From the NCBI GenBank assembly GCA_027422505.1, contig JAPQWV010000051.1, positions 3,005,501 through 3,069,500 of the forward strand: a stretch of 64,000 nt of DNA, read 5' to 3'. This document shows positions 41,860 through 53,211 of the stretch, piece after piece; position 1 is the stretch's first letter, and every line of letters begins with the position of its first letter. Both the position numbers and the translations under genes were made by a program. Below the pieces are notes generated by a model that saw only the letters and a list, made by a program, of their open reading frames with translations, ran no database searches and had not been told where the DNA came from. This stretch comes from Craterostigma plantagineum (lineage: Eukaryota > Streptophyta > Magnoliopsida > Lamiales > Linderniaceae).

Positions 41860-42700
41860 ATTTAGATGTCGAAATAATAATAAAAAATGTCGATATTGAA
41901 CACTTAGTAGAATGTCGGGACAAATGTCGAGAATTAATTAGAATAGAATATCGAAGTCCTTTTGTCGAAATAAAAGATCGATATAAATGTCGAGTGGGAA
42001 TATTGTTTAAAATGTCGAAGTAGGAAGTCGAAGTAGAAATCGAGATGAGAATATGTCGAATAGGAATGTCGAGATCTTTTAAGGAGTCGAGATGAGAGGT
42101 CGATGTAAAAGTCGAGTGATATAGGATGCAAGATGTCGAGTCCTTTGTTAAGATGTCGAGGTGGATGTCGAGTTCGATTTTGAGCAAATACTTCGAATAA
42201 AATGTCGAGATCTTCCTTTCCTAGCAAAATATCGATACAAATGTCGGGATGAATTAAAAGGATGTCGTGATAGATGTCGAGATCGATATTTATATAAAAG
42301 TCGAAATAAATGTCGAGGTAGATGTCACGATAGGAAGTCGAAGTAAATGTCGAAAGGGGATAGAATTGTCGATATGGAATTGTCGAGTCCTTTAATTGAT
42401 TTCAAATATCGACAACCACAAATGTCGAGGGCTTCCAAATGTCGAGGTCCGTGCCAAATGTCGAGAAAAAATGTCGAGTCCCTTATATTTGAGTAAAATG
42501 TCGAGAGCTTCAAAGGAGTTCAAATATCGATACGCACAAAAGTCGATAGCTTCGAATGTCAAGATGGCTATTTCGAGTAGAATGTCGAGTCCCTCATTTC
42601 CTAAAAGAATAAAAATCGAGAAAGATGTCGAGGTAAGCAAAAGTCGAGATGTTTAAGAAAATGTCGAGCCAGAGTATTGCGAGAGAAATGTCGAGGGCTC
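41860..42700 (-). repeat. GTCGA-rich tract, 5' leader of the SIRE-type element
   Basis: I count about 34 GTCGA pentamers in 840 bp between the primer site and gag, more than 30 times chance. The contexts (AATGTCGAG, GATGTCGAG, AAGTCGA) are the same as in the pol-ORF3 spacer 7 kb away. In element sense this is the untranslated leader of the genomic RNA, where packaging and dimerisation signals would lie. Confidence 0.87.
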
Positions 42701-42980
42701 CAAAAGTCGTGATGAACAATTCAAAACGAAGATCTCGAGAATTCAAAAATTTTATTCGTCGTCCCAAAACTGTTCTTCGGCTGGAAAAAAAATTGATCAC
42801 GAGTTAGGAACGAATTTCAATCTTCATGAGCCGAGATATGATCTGTGAAATTGAATGATAAGAAATTGTTAGAATTTTGAGAAAAGGATGGCGACAACGA
42901 ATCAAAAAAATCGATGAACTTCGACGAAAAAAGATGGAGCGAGCGAGCGAAGCTTCAATGAGTTTTGATCCACGAATTCG

Positions 42981-42992
42981 GCTCTGATACCA
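42981..42992 (-). other. SIRE-type element primer-binding site (tRNA-iMet)
   Basis: The minus strand TGGTATCAGAGC, two bases inside the 5' LTR. Confidence 0.93.
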
Positions 42993-42994
42993 CT

Positions 42995-43338
42995 TGTTAG
43001 GCCGATTTTATCCAACCTTGTACTGATTCAACGGATTAGTATTATCTGATACGATGAATTACGGAAGCAATAAATTAGTAATACCAGACGGATTGTAGAG
43101 TTGGAACAGAGAGAGCGCGCGCGAGTTCTTCAGAAAAGTCGTCAACTTTATTATGAATCAGCAACCCTAAACACTAATGTGTTTAGGGTATTTATACAAA
43201 GCCCTAATGGGCTTACGGGCCCAATATTACTAATATATCCACAAGTCGGATATATTTACAATTAAGTCCTAGGGCGTAATTAAATTACAGAACATTAGAC
43301 TAATAATTAAATGAACACAATTAAATTAATCTCTAACA
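42995..43338 (-). repeat. SIRE-type element 5' LTR
   Basis: 344 bp; differs from the 3' LTR at three positions (near 30033, 30136 and 30226 of the left copy). Followed by CTGTT. Confidence 0.94.
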
Positions 43339-43554
43339 CTGTTGTATGATGTAAAGAAGGCAATGAGCTTTTATTTATTTGTATGCTACTGGATTTTATT
43401 TCAGATTTTTAATTAGGGCTACCAAATACAAATTTGGAAAATGTTTTACAAACTAAGTGTTGTGGGAAGAAAATTTTAAATGATATATATTTATTAGTTT
43501 GTACCCATTACAAGCTACAGTTATATAAACATTCTCTTCTCTAACTTAAGGGGG

Positions 43555-43775
43555 AGGAAAAGCACAAGCGGCCGAGACTGGCCGTTGTACCGCATCTGCA
43601 ATCGATAACTCGGCCGCACCCATCCGCGACGCCCGATAAGTCGCCGATATGTCCGATATCTCTCGGCCAACCGTATTAGCATCAACCTGTATCAACGGCA
43701 CGGTGAGGACCGATCCCGCCCCTATACGGCCGCGACGGCCGAGATCTCGCGCACGACGGCGAACTATGTTCTTTA
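43555..43775. other. GC-rich island of unknown origin
   Basis: About 220 bp clearly richer in G+C than both flanks, with repeated CGGCCG, GGCCG and CCGATA/TCGGCC strings. No open frame of note, no tRNA or rRNA recognised. Sharp edges on both sides suggest an inserted fragment. Confidence 0.5.
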
Positions 43776-44555
43776 GCTATCAGACACAACTTCATAATGT
43801 GTGCTAATATGTCTACTTGGTGGATGCATACAACACGACAGTGGAGAGCTTGACGCTATATCTTCTCAGACGAGTTTCTGGCCAAGTCCCTTTCCCTGAT
43901 AATTGGGTCATAAGATTGATGATATCCCATACCGTACACAAGGTTCAGGAGGAGGATGGGTTCAAATGGGTATCTTAATATATATTTAAGAGACGATGGG
44001 GATTGCTTTTAAATAAGGTAAGAAGAGATCCCCCACCCCAATTTGAAGTCCGATTCTTGATAGATACTTTTGCTCCTCGTTGGAAACGAATGTCCTTTAA
44101 TTGGATAGTTGGTTACACTAGAGAAACTCTGTATAGTTCCGATGACCAAAAATCAAACTCAATCGTCGACAAAGCAAGCAATCAACAGCGTCACATTACA
44201 CCTGTACAATAATATAACCTTCAAGGATGAATAAACAACAAAAGTACACTGATCATAGTAAAGGATCCAAGAATCTGTAACACAGATTCATTAGTTATGT
44301 ATGAATAATGTGCATCAATCAATTAACATATCCGTAACGTTCCATGCTATGCTATTTATCTCTGGACTTTCTTCAGGAGTAATGTATTTTCTTTTATTCG
44401 GATATCGAATTACCATAAAAATAGTACAATTTGATGAAATTTAAGGAACTCTACTTATTCCTCTGATTCTTCACTCTATAAAAATATTTAAGGACTTTAC
44501 AAACCTATTGATCGAGAATTCTTGAGCTTGATTTGGGCTTGACTTCTTGAGTTTG
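43776..44555. other. Unassigned region
   Basis: Possible coding relic at 43870-44215 (+), for example NWVIRLMISHTVHKVQEEDG and FLIDTFAPRWKRMSFNWIVG in different frames, not assignable to a family. The rest is AT-rich with no signal seen. Confidence 0.3.
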
Positions 44556-44935
44556 GGCTTCAATTCTTGAGTTTGGGCTTTAATTCTTGAGTTTGGGCCT
44601 TCGTTAAACATTTCTTCGTGGGCTTTTGGGCTTGATCACGAACTTAATACTTGGACTTGGAGGACGCTTTTGAAATATGGGCGTTGCTTCGTGGGCTTGA
44701 TCACGAACTTAACACTTGGACTTTTGAAATGTGGGCGTTACTTCGTGGGCTTTTGGGCTTGATCACGAACTTGACGCTTGGACCTGGAGGATGCTTTGAA
44801 ATGTGGGGGTTGCTTCGTGGCATTTTGGGCTTGATCACGAAGCTGACTTGGACTTGATATTAAGGTTGCTTTATTTGTGGGACTCTGAGCTTGATCACGA
44901 ACTTAGCATTTTGAACTTGGACGTTTCGAGCTTTG
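44556..44935. repeat. Minisatellite: GGGCTTGATCACGAACTT units
   Basis: About five irregular copies of a roughly 65-80 bp unit built from TCGTGGGCTTTTGGGCTTGATCACGAACTT, AACACTTGGACTT and GAAATGTGGGCGTT. It is preceded by three shorter TTCTTGAGTTTGGGCTT copies at 44535-44600. Confidence 0.75.
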
Positions 44936-44939
44936 CTTC

Positions 44940-45280
44940 AGATACGAGCAACTTCGAAAGAATAGAATGCTTTTAACAAAAGACTTATACCGACGACGCC
45001 TCGCTCTATCTTGCCTTTGATCCAAATGCGAACGACTTCGAAAGAATAGAATGCTTTTCACAGAAAGGCTTATATCGCCTGACGAAGCCTCGCGCTATCC
45101 TGCCATTGATCCGAATGCGAACGACTTCAAAAGAAAGGTTTGCTCTTCACAGAAAGAGTTATATCGTCTGACGAAGCCTCGCGCTATACTGCCTTTGATC
45201 CGAATGCGATGCCTTTGATCCGAATACAAACGACTTCGAAAGAAAGGAATGCTTTTCACAGAAAGACTTATATCGATCAA
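44940..45280. repeat. Minisatellite: about 85-110 bp units with CGACTTCGAAAG
   Basis: Four copies start near 44951, 45035, 45124 and 45233. Each holds AACGACTTCGAAAGAA, TGCTTTTCACAGAAAG, CTTATATCG and GCCTCGCGCTAT. The third carries an internal 20 bp duplication (GCCTTTGATCCGAATGCGAT). Confidence 0.8.
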
Positions 45281-45384
45281 ATGCTTGAACGTTTGTCTTC
45301 TAATTAGATTACTCGTAAAAAATGTCGATTCGTTGAAAACTGGAGGAAGGAAAAAAATTAAAAATTATGGAGGGGGCAAATTTT

Positions 45385-46038
45385 TTTTCCTTACATCGAT
45401 ATTGTGACGGCTTGATTTGAGTTCTGAGAGGGCCCATCCGTGGTCTACCTCGGGGAAGAGCTCCTCAATCTCCTCGGAATCAGTCTTCTCAGCTTCCTTG
45501 GGCGCGTCCTCGTCCTCGAACCCGAATTTCAAAGGGAGCGTCTTCGTTGCTTTCGCTCTGCTGCCGACTCTTCAGCAGTTCGTCGATGGCTTCAGTCCCC
45601 GACGACGACTTTCCCCGTCCCAACTCCCAACACGCATTCTAAGAGCAGTCTCCATATCTCTTGCTTTTCTCCCTTCGAGCCTTTCTTCTCCAAACCCGTG
45701 GGTCCCTCGTCTTCGGGCATATTATGGTCGTCTCCTCCTATTGGCTCGTCGTCCTCGTCTTCCTAGGCGTGCCTTCGCCAAACCTTTCTTTGTATGTGTG
45801 GGTTCCGCATTTTCTCCGTGGACGTGAGAATCTAATTCGGCATATTCTGATACTTCTCCTCACTGCTCATCGTCATTTTCCTCTGCCATCCTTCGCTTCG
45901 AGCCTTTCTTCTTTTTCCAAGTGGGCCCCTCTTTTTCGTCTTTTCCTTGGGAATCGTCTCCGAGCATACTTCGATCATCTCCTTTGGGCTCGCCGTCGTT
46001 GATTTTCTCAGGGGCGTGTTTGCTCGCCTTGTCAACTT
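45385..46038 (-). pseudogene. Coding-like DNA downstream of the acidic-protein gene
   Basis: GC-rich sequence directly after the stop at 46039 that keeps the composition of the gene upstream. One frame gives KHAPEKINDGEPKGDDRSML, echoing the KPKEIEDGEPTGIDD segment before the stop. Near 45540-45420 another frame gives APKEAEKTDSEEIEELFPEV and then a good donor, GAT|GTAAGG, at about 45399. Several frame changes or unseen introns lie between. Either the gene originally continued here and has decayed, or introns hide the path. Confidence 0.4.
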
Positions 46039-48613
46039 TCATGGACGAGATTTTCTCGCAACGTCCTTCTCTTGCATGACTACATTTCTGGCACGAAAGT
46101 TGGCTTTGGCCGTCCTCATTCTGAGCTCTGGCCTGCTAACGTCTCCTTTGCACGTGGGCCCGTCATCCCTGCACGTCTGGGCCGACGGGCCCATATGGTC
46201 GCTAGAACCCGATGACTTAGCAGAACCGTCTTCATCCATATTATTCTGATCATCGTCGCCTCCTATCGTCTCGTCCTTTACGCTCTCCTTGTCGACTTTG
46301 TTACCGAGGGGGATCTTCTCGCCGGTTTCTTCCTCGCACGCATTTTGGCCCACGGCCGAGCCCTCGGGCCCCACGTCGTCATCGCTGGAATCCGACGAAT
46401 CATTTCCAGCCATGTTGTGATCATCTCCGCCCACAGGGAACCGGATTTTCTCGCCGGCGGGCCCCACGTCGTCGTCGTAGTTGCTCGAATCCGACGCATC
46501 CCAGTCATCATCTATTCCCGTCGGCTCTCCGTCCTCGATTTCCTTAGGTTTGGCCTTAGTTGGCTGGAATTTCTCGCCGCCTTTTTCTCTGGCGAGGCGA
46601 AATTTGAACCGCTTCCTTCGCGCGTAATTTGTGGGTCGTCCTTTCTTGTGCCCCGAGGCGAAATTTGTGGCTCGTCCTTTCTTGTTCCTTGAGCCTTCGA
46701 CGGACCCCGCGTAGCCGTCGCTGGAATCCGACAAATTTACCGAATCGTCCTCGGCGTAGTTGACGCGGGAGACGACTCCGTACGGGGCCCACGTCTTCAG
46801 TCGGGTGCGAGAGGAAACGCTTCCGCCCCTCACTACATCGATTTTTAATGAAAATACATATACACTCGCTATTGTTGAAAATATATTATATAAGATTAAT
46901 AAGCGATACGATATTTAAGAAAAGTGGTCAGCTAACACACATATATAAATATTGATGAATATTTCACTCAGGATAAGTCCCCGACGAAGAAGCACCACTC
47001 ATCGGCTCATTGCGGACCCATCCATGGCCCGATGGGTGCCTTCGGGCCGGAGCCTCAGGCGAGGGCAATGACAAATCTTGGACTACAAAGACAAAATAAT
47101 CTTAAGACATGCCAAACTTTAAGAAAAGTGGTCACCTAACACATATATATAAATATTGATGAATATTTCACTCACGATAAGTCCCCGACGAAGAAGCACC
47201 TCTCATCGGCTCGTTGCGGACCCATCCATGGCCCGATGGGTGCCTTCGGGCCGGAGCCTCAGGCGAGGGCAATGACGAATCTTGGACTACAAAGACAAAT
47301 AATCTTAAGACATGTCAAACTTTAAGAAAAGTGGTGACCTAACACATATATATAAATATTGATGAATATTTCACTCACGATAAGTCCCTGACGAAGAAGC
47401 ACCTCTCATCGGCTCGTTGCGGACCCATCCATGGCCCGATGGGTGCCTTCGGGCCGGAGCCTCAGGCGAGGGCAATGACGAATCTTGGACTACAAAGACA
47501 AATAATCTTAAGACATGTCAAACTTTAAGAAAAGTGGTGACCTAACACATATATATAAATATTGATGAATATTTCACTCACGATAAGTCCCCGACGAAGA
47601 AGCACCTCTCATCGGCTCGTTGCGGACCCATCCATGGCCCGATGGGTGCCTTCGGGCCGGAGCCTCAGGCGAGGGCAATGACGAATCTTGGACTACAAAG
47701 ACAAATAATCTCAAGACACAATCATCTTTTTCATTACATTGGGACAAAATTTCCATAGCATAATAATATATAATGATGACAAGCAAAAATTATGGAAAAA
47801 CAATAAGAAAAAACAGACCTTGGCTAGTGGAGTCTGTGTCTTCTTCGTCTCCGTCTTCCTCTTCCTCGGAAACGTCCTCGGATTCATCCTCGGAAGTGGG
47901 GTCCACTGCACTATTTGAAGATATTATTACGATAAAGGACTATCGTAAAAAAACACACACACAAACACACACTCGTGCGTAATTTTCGCTCACCAGACGA
48001 TTCGTATGAACTCGATTCGGCGTTATTATCGTCTTCTGTATCTTCGACGACGTCGGCCTCTGAAGAAGGGTAGTCGTCGAGGTCAATGATGATTGGTTCG
48101 CTTTGTGGTCTCCTGTTTTTCGTATTCCCTTCAGAAAAAAAAAATAGGAAAAAATGCATTGAAAATCATTACCAAGAATTATTGCAAGAGCTCTGTTACT
48201 ATTATTATTTACATCCTTTGTATAGTTCGTCGCCTACCAACCTGAGAGATCTTCGCATGAAGGCGATGGGGTTGTTAGATCACGGAACTTCTCCGATGAA
48301 AACCTCTATAAGATAAAGCGAAAAGGGAAAAAAAAATAATAAAAAATACTACAGCAGTGTATGTAGACTGCAGTATTTAGCTTTATTCATGGGTTTGAAT
48401 ACACACAATTGACACACAGAGAGAACCCTTTCACCTTCTTCTTCCAAGATTTTCCCTTTTGCTTATTACATATTTACAACCTAAAAAAACTAGCGCAATT
48501 TTTCTACAAAAGGAAAAAAAAGGTTCGTGAGAAATAACCTGTGAAGGAGTTCTTGTTGGCCCCTTAGCTCGTTTTCCTTCTCTAATGGATCTATCAGTCT
48601 TGGAATTTCCCAT
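46039..48613 (-). CDS. Multi-exon gene for an acidic Ser/Asp/Glu-rich protein with a fourfold repeated exon
   Basis: The modelled exons are 48613-48539, 48305-48242, 48128-47994, 47905-47819, four copies of a 111 bp exon (47692-47582, 47489-47379, 47286-47176, 47082-46972), and 46832-46039. All junctions are GT-AG except the donor of the last repeat. From the second intron on, all junctions are phase 1. The sum is 1,599 nt, 532 residues plus stop, with no internal stop. The protein starts MGNSKTDRSIREGKRAKG and has acidic patches (DLDDYPSSEADVVEDTEDD, SEDESEDVSEEEEDGDEED), four 37-residue repeats (DSSLPSPEAPARRHPSGH) and a C-terminal part with KKGRATNF/KKGRPTNY repeats and Asp/Ser runs. Family not identified. 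The style recalls acidic N-termini of nuclear proteins, for example CLASSY-type SNF2 factors; this is weak inference. Confidence 0.6.
46914..47725 (-). repeat. Four tandem 203 bp units, each carrying one exon
   Basis: Units begin near 46914, 47118, 47321 and 47524. Units 2-4 differ at very few bases and unit 1 slightly more. Each contains a full 111 bp exon with flanking intron, including the acceptor (CTTTGTAG|TCC) and, in units 2-4, the donor (TATC|GTGAG). Confidence 0.92.
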
Positions 48614-49615
48614 TGTTTTCAAACCTCAAATTTTTTCTTTGTAAATAAGCAGTAATAAGCATGTGTGTGTGTGTGTATATCGCTTCAGAGAAAAATACAT
48701 TACAATATTGGGGGGGGGGGAGACAAAAAATCTGGAAAAGCGATGGCATAAAAACAAGCATATTATTAGGACGAAAACGAAAAAAATTAATCGTGAAACT
48801 CTAGTTGAAGGTATTTAACAGATTACAGCGCAGAAATGAGAGTTGAACGGGCGCGCAAGACAATAATAGACTGAGGTTGTGTTTGGTCGGTGTAATGAAA
48901 TAGAGTTAACTGGAAAAAGACGAAGAAAAATGCTAATAAATAAGAGGGACTATGTACTAAGTTCACGCTCTATATCCTGCCTATTATTTCCTAAATCTAG
49001 GACATATTAAGCACGTATGACGTATCACACCCAACATTTAAAAGAAAAAAAAAGGAGAGAAAAGAGAAATTTATAAATTTCTTGAAATTGAATAATCGTA
49101 TGAAGAAATGTAATTAAGGCTGTCGAGGTCGACCCTTTATTTGGTACGTGTATAGAGATGCCCATAGTACTAAAAATCGGAATTTTCGAAAAAAGTAAAT
49201 CACAATTTCTTTTTGATTTTTTCTTTCAATTGCATTTCACGATAGATAATTATATAGGCTAAACAATTCAACGAAGTCTCTCAGATAACACATGATCTGA
49301 TCTGGAAACAGAACAAACGGTCACATATGAGCAACAACCACACCGATCAAAAAAAAGGAAAAAGAAAGGTGTTGTGAAGGAAAAAGAAATCAATAATTAT
49401 ATACGCTAAATAATCCAACCAAGTCTCCCCGGTAACAAATATAACATTAATTGTAACTCCTCTATAGGATTCCTCAACTTTTAATTGGAGAAAAAAAAGC
49501 TCACGAAAGATATATGTGTGTCCACAGGGATTTTTAATTATTTAGGATTTTTATTTTTATTATTTAATAAAATAGGGTAATTTTATTATGCATAATTAAC
49601 AAAACAAGACTTTTC
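48614..49615. other. Upstream region of the acidic-protein gene
   Basis: AT-rich, no gene. Contains a (GT)n run at 48662-48677 and a G-run at about 48711-48720. The promoter of the minus-strand gene should be here but no convincing TATA box is singled out. Confidence 0.4.
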
Positions 49616-49779
49616 GCAAGTATTAAATGCGGTGACGCTATAAGTGGACTACGTCGCAGGCGAGTTCACATGCTTCGCAGGCGAGTTCACACGCTTCAAC
49701 ATTAATTCTCAGCTTGTGACTGGTGCTTAGCTGAGAGAGACGTGTGGGCTCTTTCTCTTTTCGGTAATATAAGTATAAA

Positions 49780-49821
<42 letters not shown>

Positions 49822-50152
49822 ACTACGTATATTCTTGCATTTCCATTTCCATTTCCACTATATGCTTTTTTTTTTTTTTTAAAAAAAAAACAATTCTCAA
49901 ATCGCGGTTTTGAAAAATAAAACTACACGTATGGTTTCGAGCGGTATGGCTCCAAATAAAACTACATGCGCACGCGAGCGGCACATGTGTGGTATAATAT
50001 TGTCTATTTATTTTAAACAAATAAAACACACAACCCTTTATAAGGAGGTCACAAGCTTGTGTTCTAACCAATGTGGGACAAACATATTTTTCCCTATTTT
50101 AGTTCCTCAAATTATTAAGCCCATTCTCATTCAAGCCCATTTAACTCCAACA
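49616..50152 (-). repeat. Candidate 3' LTR of Copia-4 (left border uncertain)
   Basis: The minus strand begins TGTTGGAGTTAAATGGGC at 50152, right after a purine tract, and has a TATAAAGG box near 50037. No second copy is in the window, so the left end cannot be fixed. A (TA)n run sits at 49785-49816. Confidence 0.5.
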
Positions 50153-50163
50153 ATCCCCCACAT
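50153..50163 (-). other. Copia-4 polypurine tract
   Basis: The minus strand ATGTGGGGGAT precedes the LTR start. Confidence 0.65.
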
Positions 50164-50753
50164 GAATGAGAATTGTTTCCCTTTTCGGATTTTATACGTT
50201 CGTCATTGACCTCTGCATAGAGGATTGTATATTTTATTATTTGAACTTCCTCCTTGTAAAGCACGGTTGATTTACTAGCAGTCTAGTAGGCGCGATGTCC
50301 TTGAACTATCCGCCTTTTGTGTAAATAACCCCACGTACAATACACACAGGTCATTTCTATTTGTTAAGTTCTCATTGTTTTGTTCGTTTTGGCCGTGAAC
50401 ACGTCCTGATTCTGCGAGGGTTTCTAAAGAACTGAGCCTTTTCCAGTCCTCCATTGAAGCGGCCCCACTTCTCCCTTACATAGGTGGCTTCTCACGTCGC
50501 GAGTATTTTCAAGCAATATTCTGTGACAGTCATTAAAGCATTATAGTGCTAACCTTTTTCCATCCTCACTGTTTTCTGACAGGAATGAGCGGGGTTACCC
50601 CCACAGTGATACTAAGTTCTAAAGTTAGGTTGTCCCATTGAACCTAGATCTTGGGATCTCCAGTCACTTAGGTTGGGTTTCCTTTTTAGAACTTTTATAC
50701 TTTAAGGCTTCTCAAGACCATTCTTTTCGTCAGCCTATAAATTGCGTCTCTGT

Positions 50754-52061
50754 TTAACCCTTGGTTAGCGGATCCACTATGTTATCTTTCGATTTTACGT
50801 ACTCTATCGAGATGATTCCAGTTGAGAGCAATTGTCTAAGGGTCTTATGCCGATGGCGTATATGCCTCGATTTACCATTGTACATCGTACTCTGTGCCCG
50901 TCCAATTGCCGATTGGCTATCGCAGTGTATGCATATAGGTGGCACAGGTTTTTCCCATTTTGGAATATCCTCTAGGAAGTGGCGTGGCCATTCAGCTTCT
51001 TCTCCACATTTATCTAAGGCAATGAACTCAGATTCCATAGTAGATCCTATTACGGTTTGTTTTAAGGATTTCCACGACACTGCAGCTCCTGCTAGTGTAA
51101 ACACATACCCACTTGTGCATTTCGAGTCTTTTATATCAGATATCCAATTTGTGTCAGTGTACCCTTCTAGTACAGCTGGATATCTCCCATAGTGTAATCC
51201 GAGATCTCGAGTATACCTTAGGTATCTCAAGACTCTTATAATTGCAGTCCAGTGCTCCGCACTTGGATTGCTTGTGTATGAACTTAATTTGCTTATCGCA
51301 TACGCGAGATCTGGCCTAGTACAACTCATTAGGTACATTAGGCTTCCAATAATCCGTGAGTATTCTACTTGAGAAACACCCTCACCCCGATTCTTTGATA
51401 GGTGAACGCTTCTATCTAGTGGCGTTTTGGCGATACCATTGTCATTTTTATTGAATTTGTCAAGAATTTTATCTATGTAGTGAGCTTGACTCAAAACTAG
51501 ACCTTCATTCGTTCGTGTGATTTTAACCCCCAAAATCACATCTGCAATTCCCATATCTTTCATATCAAATTTCGAATTTAACATACTCTTAGTAGATTTG
51601 ACTATTGTGTCACTACTTCCAACTATGAGTATATCGTCCACGTATAGACATAGGATGGCATAGTCTTCATTTGTTTCCTTATAATAAACGCATTTGTCGC
51701 ATTCACTGATCTTAAACCCACTTGTTATCATTGCGTGATCAAATTTTTCATGCCATTTCTTAGGAGCTTGTTTTAAACCATACAATGATTTAACTAATTT
51801 ACAGACTTTCTTTTCGGTTCCCGGGGCTCGAAACCCCTCGGGTTGCTCCATATATATTTCTTCATCTAAATCACCGTTTAAGAAAGCTGTCTTGACATCC
51901 AGTTGATGTACTTCCAAATTTCTTAATGATGCAATAGTCAGTATCATTCTTATCGAATTTATCCTCGTTACAGGAGAATAAGTATCAAAATAATCTAGGC
52001 CTTCACGTTGGTTGTATCCTTTGATAACAAGTCTAGCCTTATATTTTTTCGATCGAACCAT
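50754..52061 (-). CDS. Copia-4 reverse transcriptase-RNase H
   Basis: 435 codons in one frame: [46 protein letters not shown], the catalytic [11 protein letters not shown], then [15 protein letters not shown], and RNase H with [30 protein letters not shown] and the end IVDPLTKG. Catalytic Asp and Glu residues are retained. The N-terminal start of the RT domain (52062-52200) is in another frame, so the ORF start is an artefact of a frameshift near 52060. Confidence 0.88.
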   Translation of the reverse strand: MVRSKKYKARLVIKGYNQREGLDYFDTYSPVTRINSIRMILTIASLRNLEVHQLDVKTAFLNGDLDEEIYMEQPEGFRAPGTEKKVCKLVKSLYGLKQAPKKWHEKFDHAMITSGFKISECDKCVYYKETNEDYAILCLYVDDILIVGSSDTIVKSTKSMLNSKFDMKDMGIADVILGVKITRTNEGLVLSQAHYIDKILDKFNKNDNGIAKTPLDRSVHLSKNRGEGVSQVEYSRIIGSLMYLMSCTRPDLAYAISKLSSYTSNPSAEHWTAIIRVLRYLRYTRDLGLHYGRYPAVLEGYTDTNWISDIKDSKCTSGYVFTLAGAAVSWKSLKQTVIGSTMESEFIALDKCGEEAEWPRHFLEDIPKWEKPVPPICIHCDSQSAIGRAQSTMYNGKSRHIRHRHKTLRQLLSTGIISIEYVKSKDNIVDPLTKG

Positions 52062-52197
52062 CTAGTTTCATTTTTCTTTTAAAGATCCATTTAGATCCTA
52101 ATGGCTTGCATCCTTCTGGGAGATCTACCAGCTCCCAAGTATGATTCTTCAAAATAGAATCAATTTCACTTTTAATGGCTTCTTTCCATAAAGGTCC

Positions 52198-53206
52198 TTA
52201 AGAGGAGCCCACGGCTTCATTGTAAGTTAGTGGTTCCTTTTCGAGCAAGTAGGTAACAAAGTCGTCACCAAACGTTTTTTCTATCCTTGCTCGTTTACTA
52301 CGCCTTGGTTCAAAATCGAGAACCGTGCTAGGATCCTCAATTTCTTCGTTTGTCCGTTTAGATGAACTGGACCCATCATTAGATTTGTACGGAAATACAT
52401 TTTCAAAGAAACATGCATTTCTTGATTCCATTGTTGAGTTCTTGTGTATTTCTGGAATTTTGGAATCATATACAAGAAACCGGTATGCCGTGCTATTGTG
52501 TGCATACCCTATAAAAATACAGTCCACCGTCTTAGGACCGATTTTTACTACCTTAGGTGTTGGTACGACTACCTTGGCGAGACACCCTCACATTCGCAAA
52601 TGTTTATAGGATGGCGTTTTTCCTTTCCATAATTCATATGAAGTTTTGTTTTGTTTCTTTCGAGGTATTCTATTTAACAGGTAATTACTCGATACAATTG
52701 CTTCACCCCACATATTTGGCCGGTAATCCCGAGCTTAATAACATTGCATTCATCATTTCTTCAAGTGTGTGATTTTTCCGTTCGGCAACCCCATTTGACT
52801 GAGGTGAATAAGGAGCGGTTACCTCGTGGATAATACCGTGTTCCGCACAAAAGTTACCGATCGGCGCTTCATATTCACCGCCTCGATCGCTCCTTAGTCG
52901 TTTTATTTTCTTACCGAGTTGATTTTCAACCTCGGTTTTGTAGAGAATAAATTTCTCTAATGCTTCATCCTTGCTTTTAAGTAAATATACATAGCAATAT
53001 TTCGTGCTATCGTCTATAAACGTTATGAAATATTTATTGCCCCCTCGAGTTTGTGTACTTTTTAAATCACAAACGTCACTATGAATTAGCTCAAGCGGTA
53101 CAGTATTCCTTTCTACCATTGGGAAGGACGACCTTGTTAATTTCGCTTCAACGCATATTTCGCATCTATTTTCCGAATTGATTTCGAATTTAGGAATGTG
53201 GTTCAA
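52198..53206 (-). pseudogene. Copia-4 integrase, frameshifted
   Basis: The frame 52703-53206 holds the integrase core, with D, D, E in [19 protein letters not shown] and [11 protein letters not shown]. It ends at a frame change near 52710, after which 52198-52527 gives the C-terminal part (DCIFIGYAHNSTAYRFLVYD, RRSKRARIEKTFGDDF). Upstream the GAG-pre-integrase zinc site is split at about 53212. Confidence 0.8.
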
Positions 53207-53211
53207 GTTAA

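Larger units (their letters stand above)
29982..43338 (-). mobile_element. SIRE/Maximus-type Copia retrotransposon, complete, 13.4 kb
   Basis: LTRs 29982-30325 and 42995-43338 are each 344 bp, start TGTTAGGCCGA and end ATCTCTAACA. Both flanks are CTGTT (29977-29981 and 43339-43343). The PBS and purine tract are in place. Minus-strand order: leader (1.25 kb, GTCGA-rich), gag with a long coiled coil, pol (one intact 1,116-codon frame), GTCGA-rich spacer, and a large extra gene before the 3' LTR. Great length, [10 protein letters not shown] in the RT and an extra 3' gene are traits of the SIRE/Maximus lineage, though 344 bp is short for its LTRs. Three substitutions separate the LTRs, so insertion is recent. 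Confidence 0.93.

Noticed and set aside
45417..46249. Plus-strand frames opposite the acidic-protein gene (for example 45417-45827)
   Set aside because: They mirror the GC-rich, codon-biased minus-strand coding sequence and have no motif of their own.
50761..51192. 143-codon plus-strand frame
   Set aside because: It is the antisense shadow of the Copia-4 RT-RNase H coding region.
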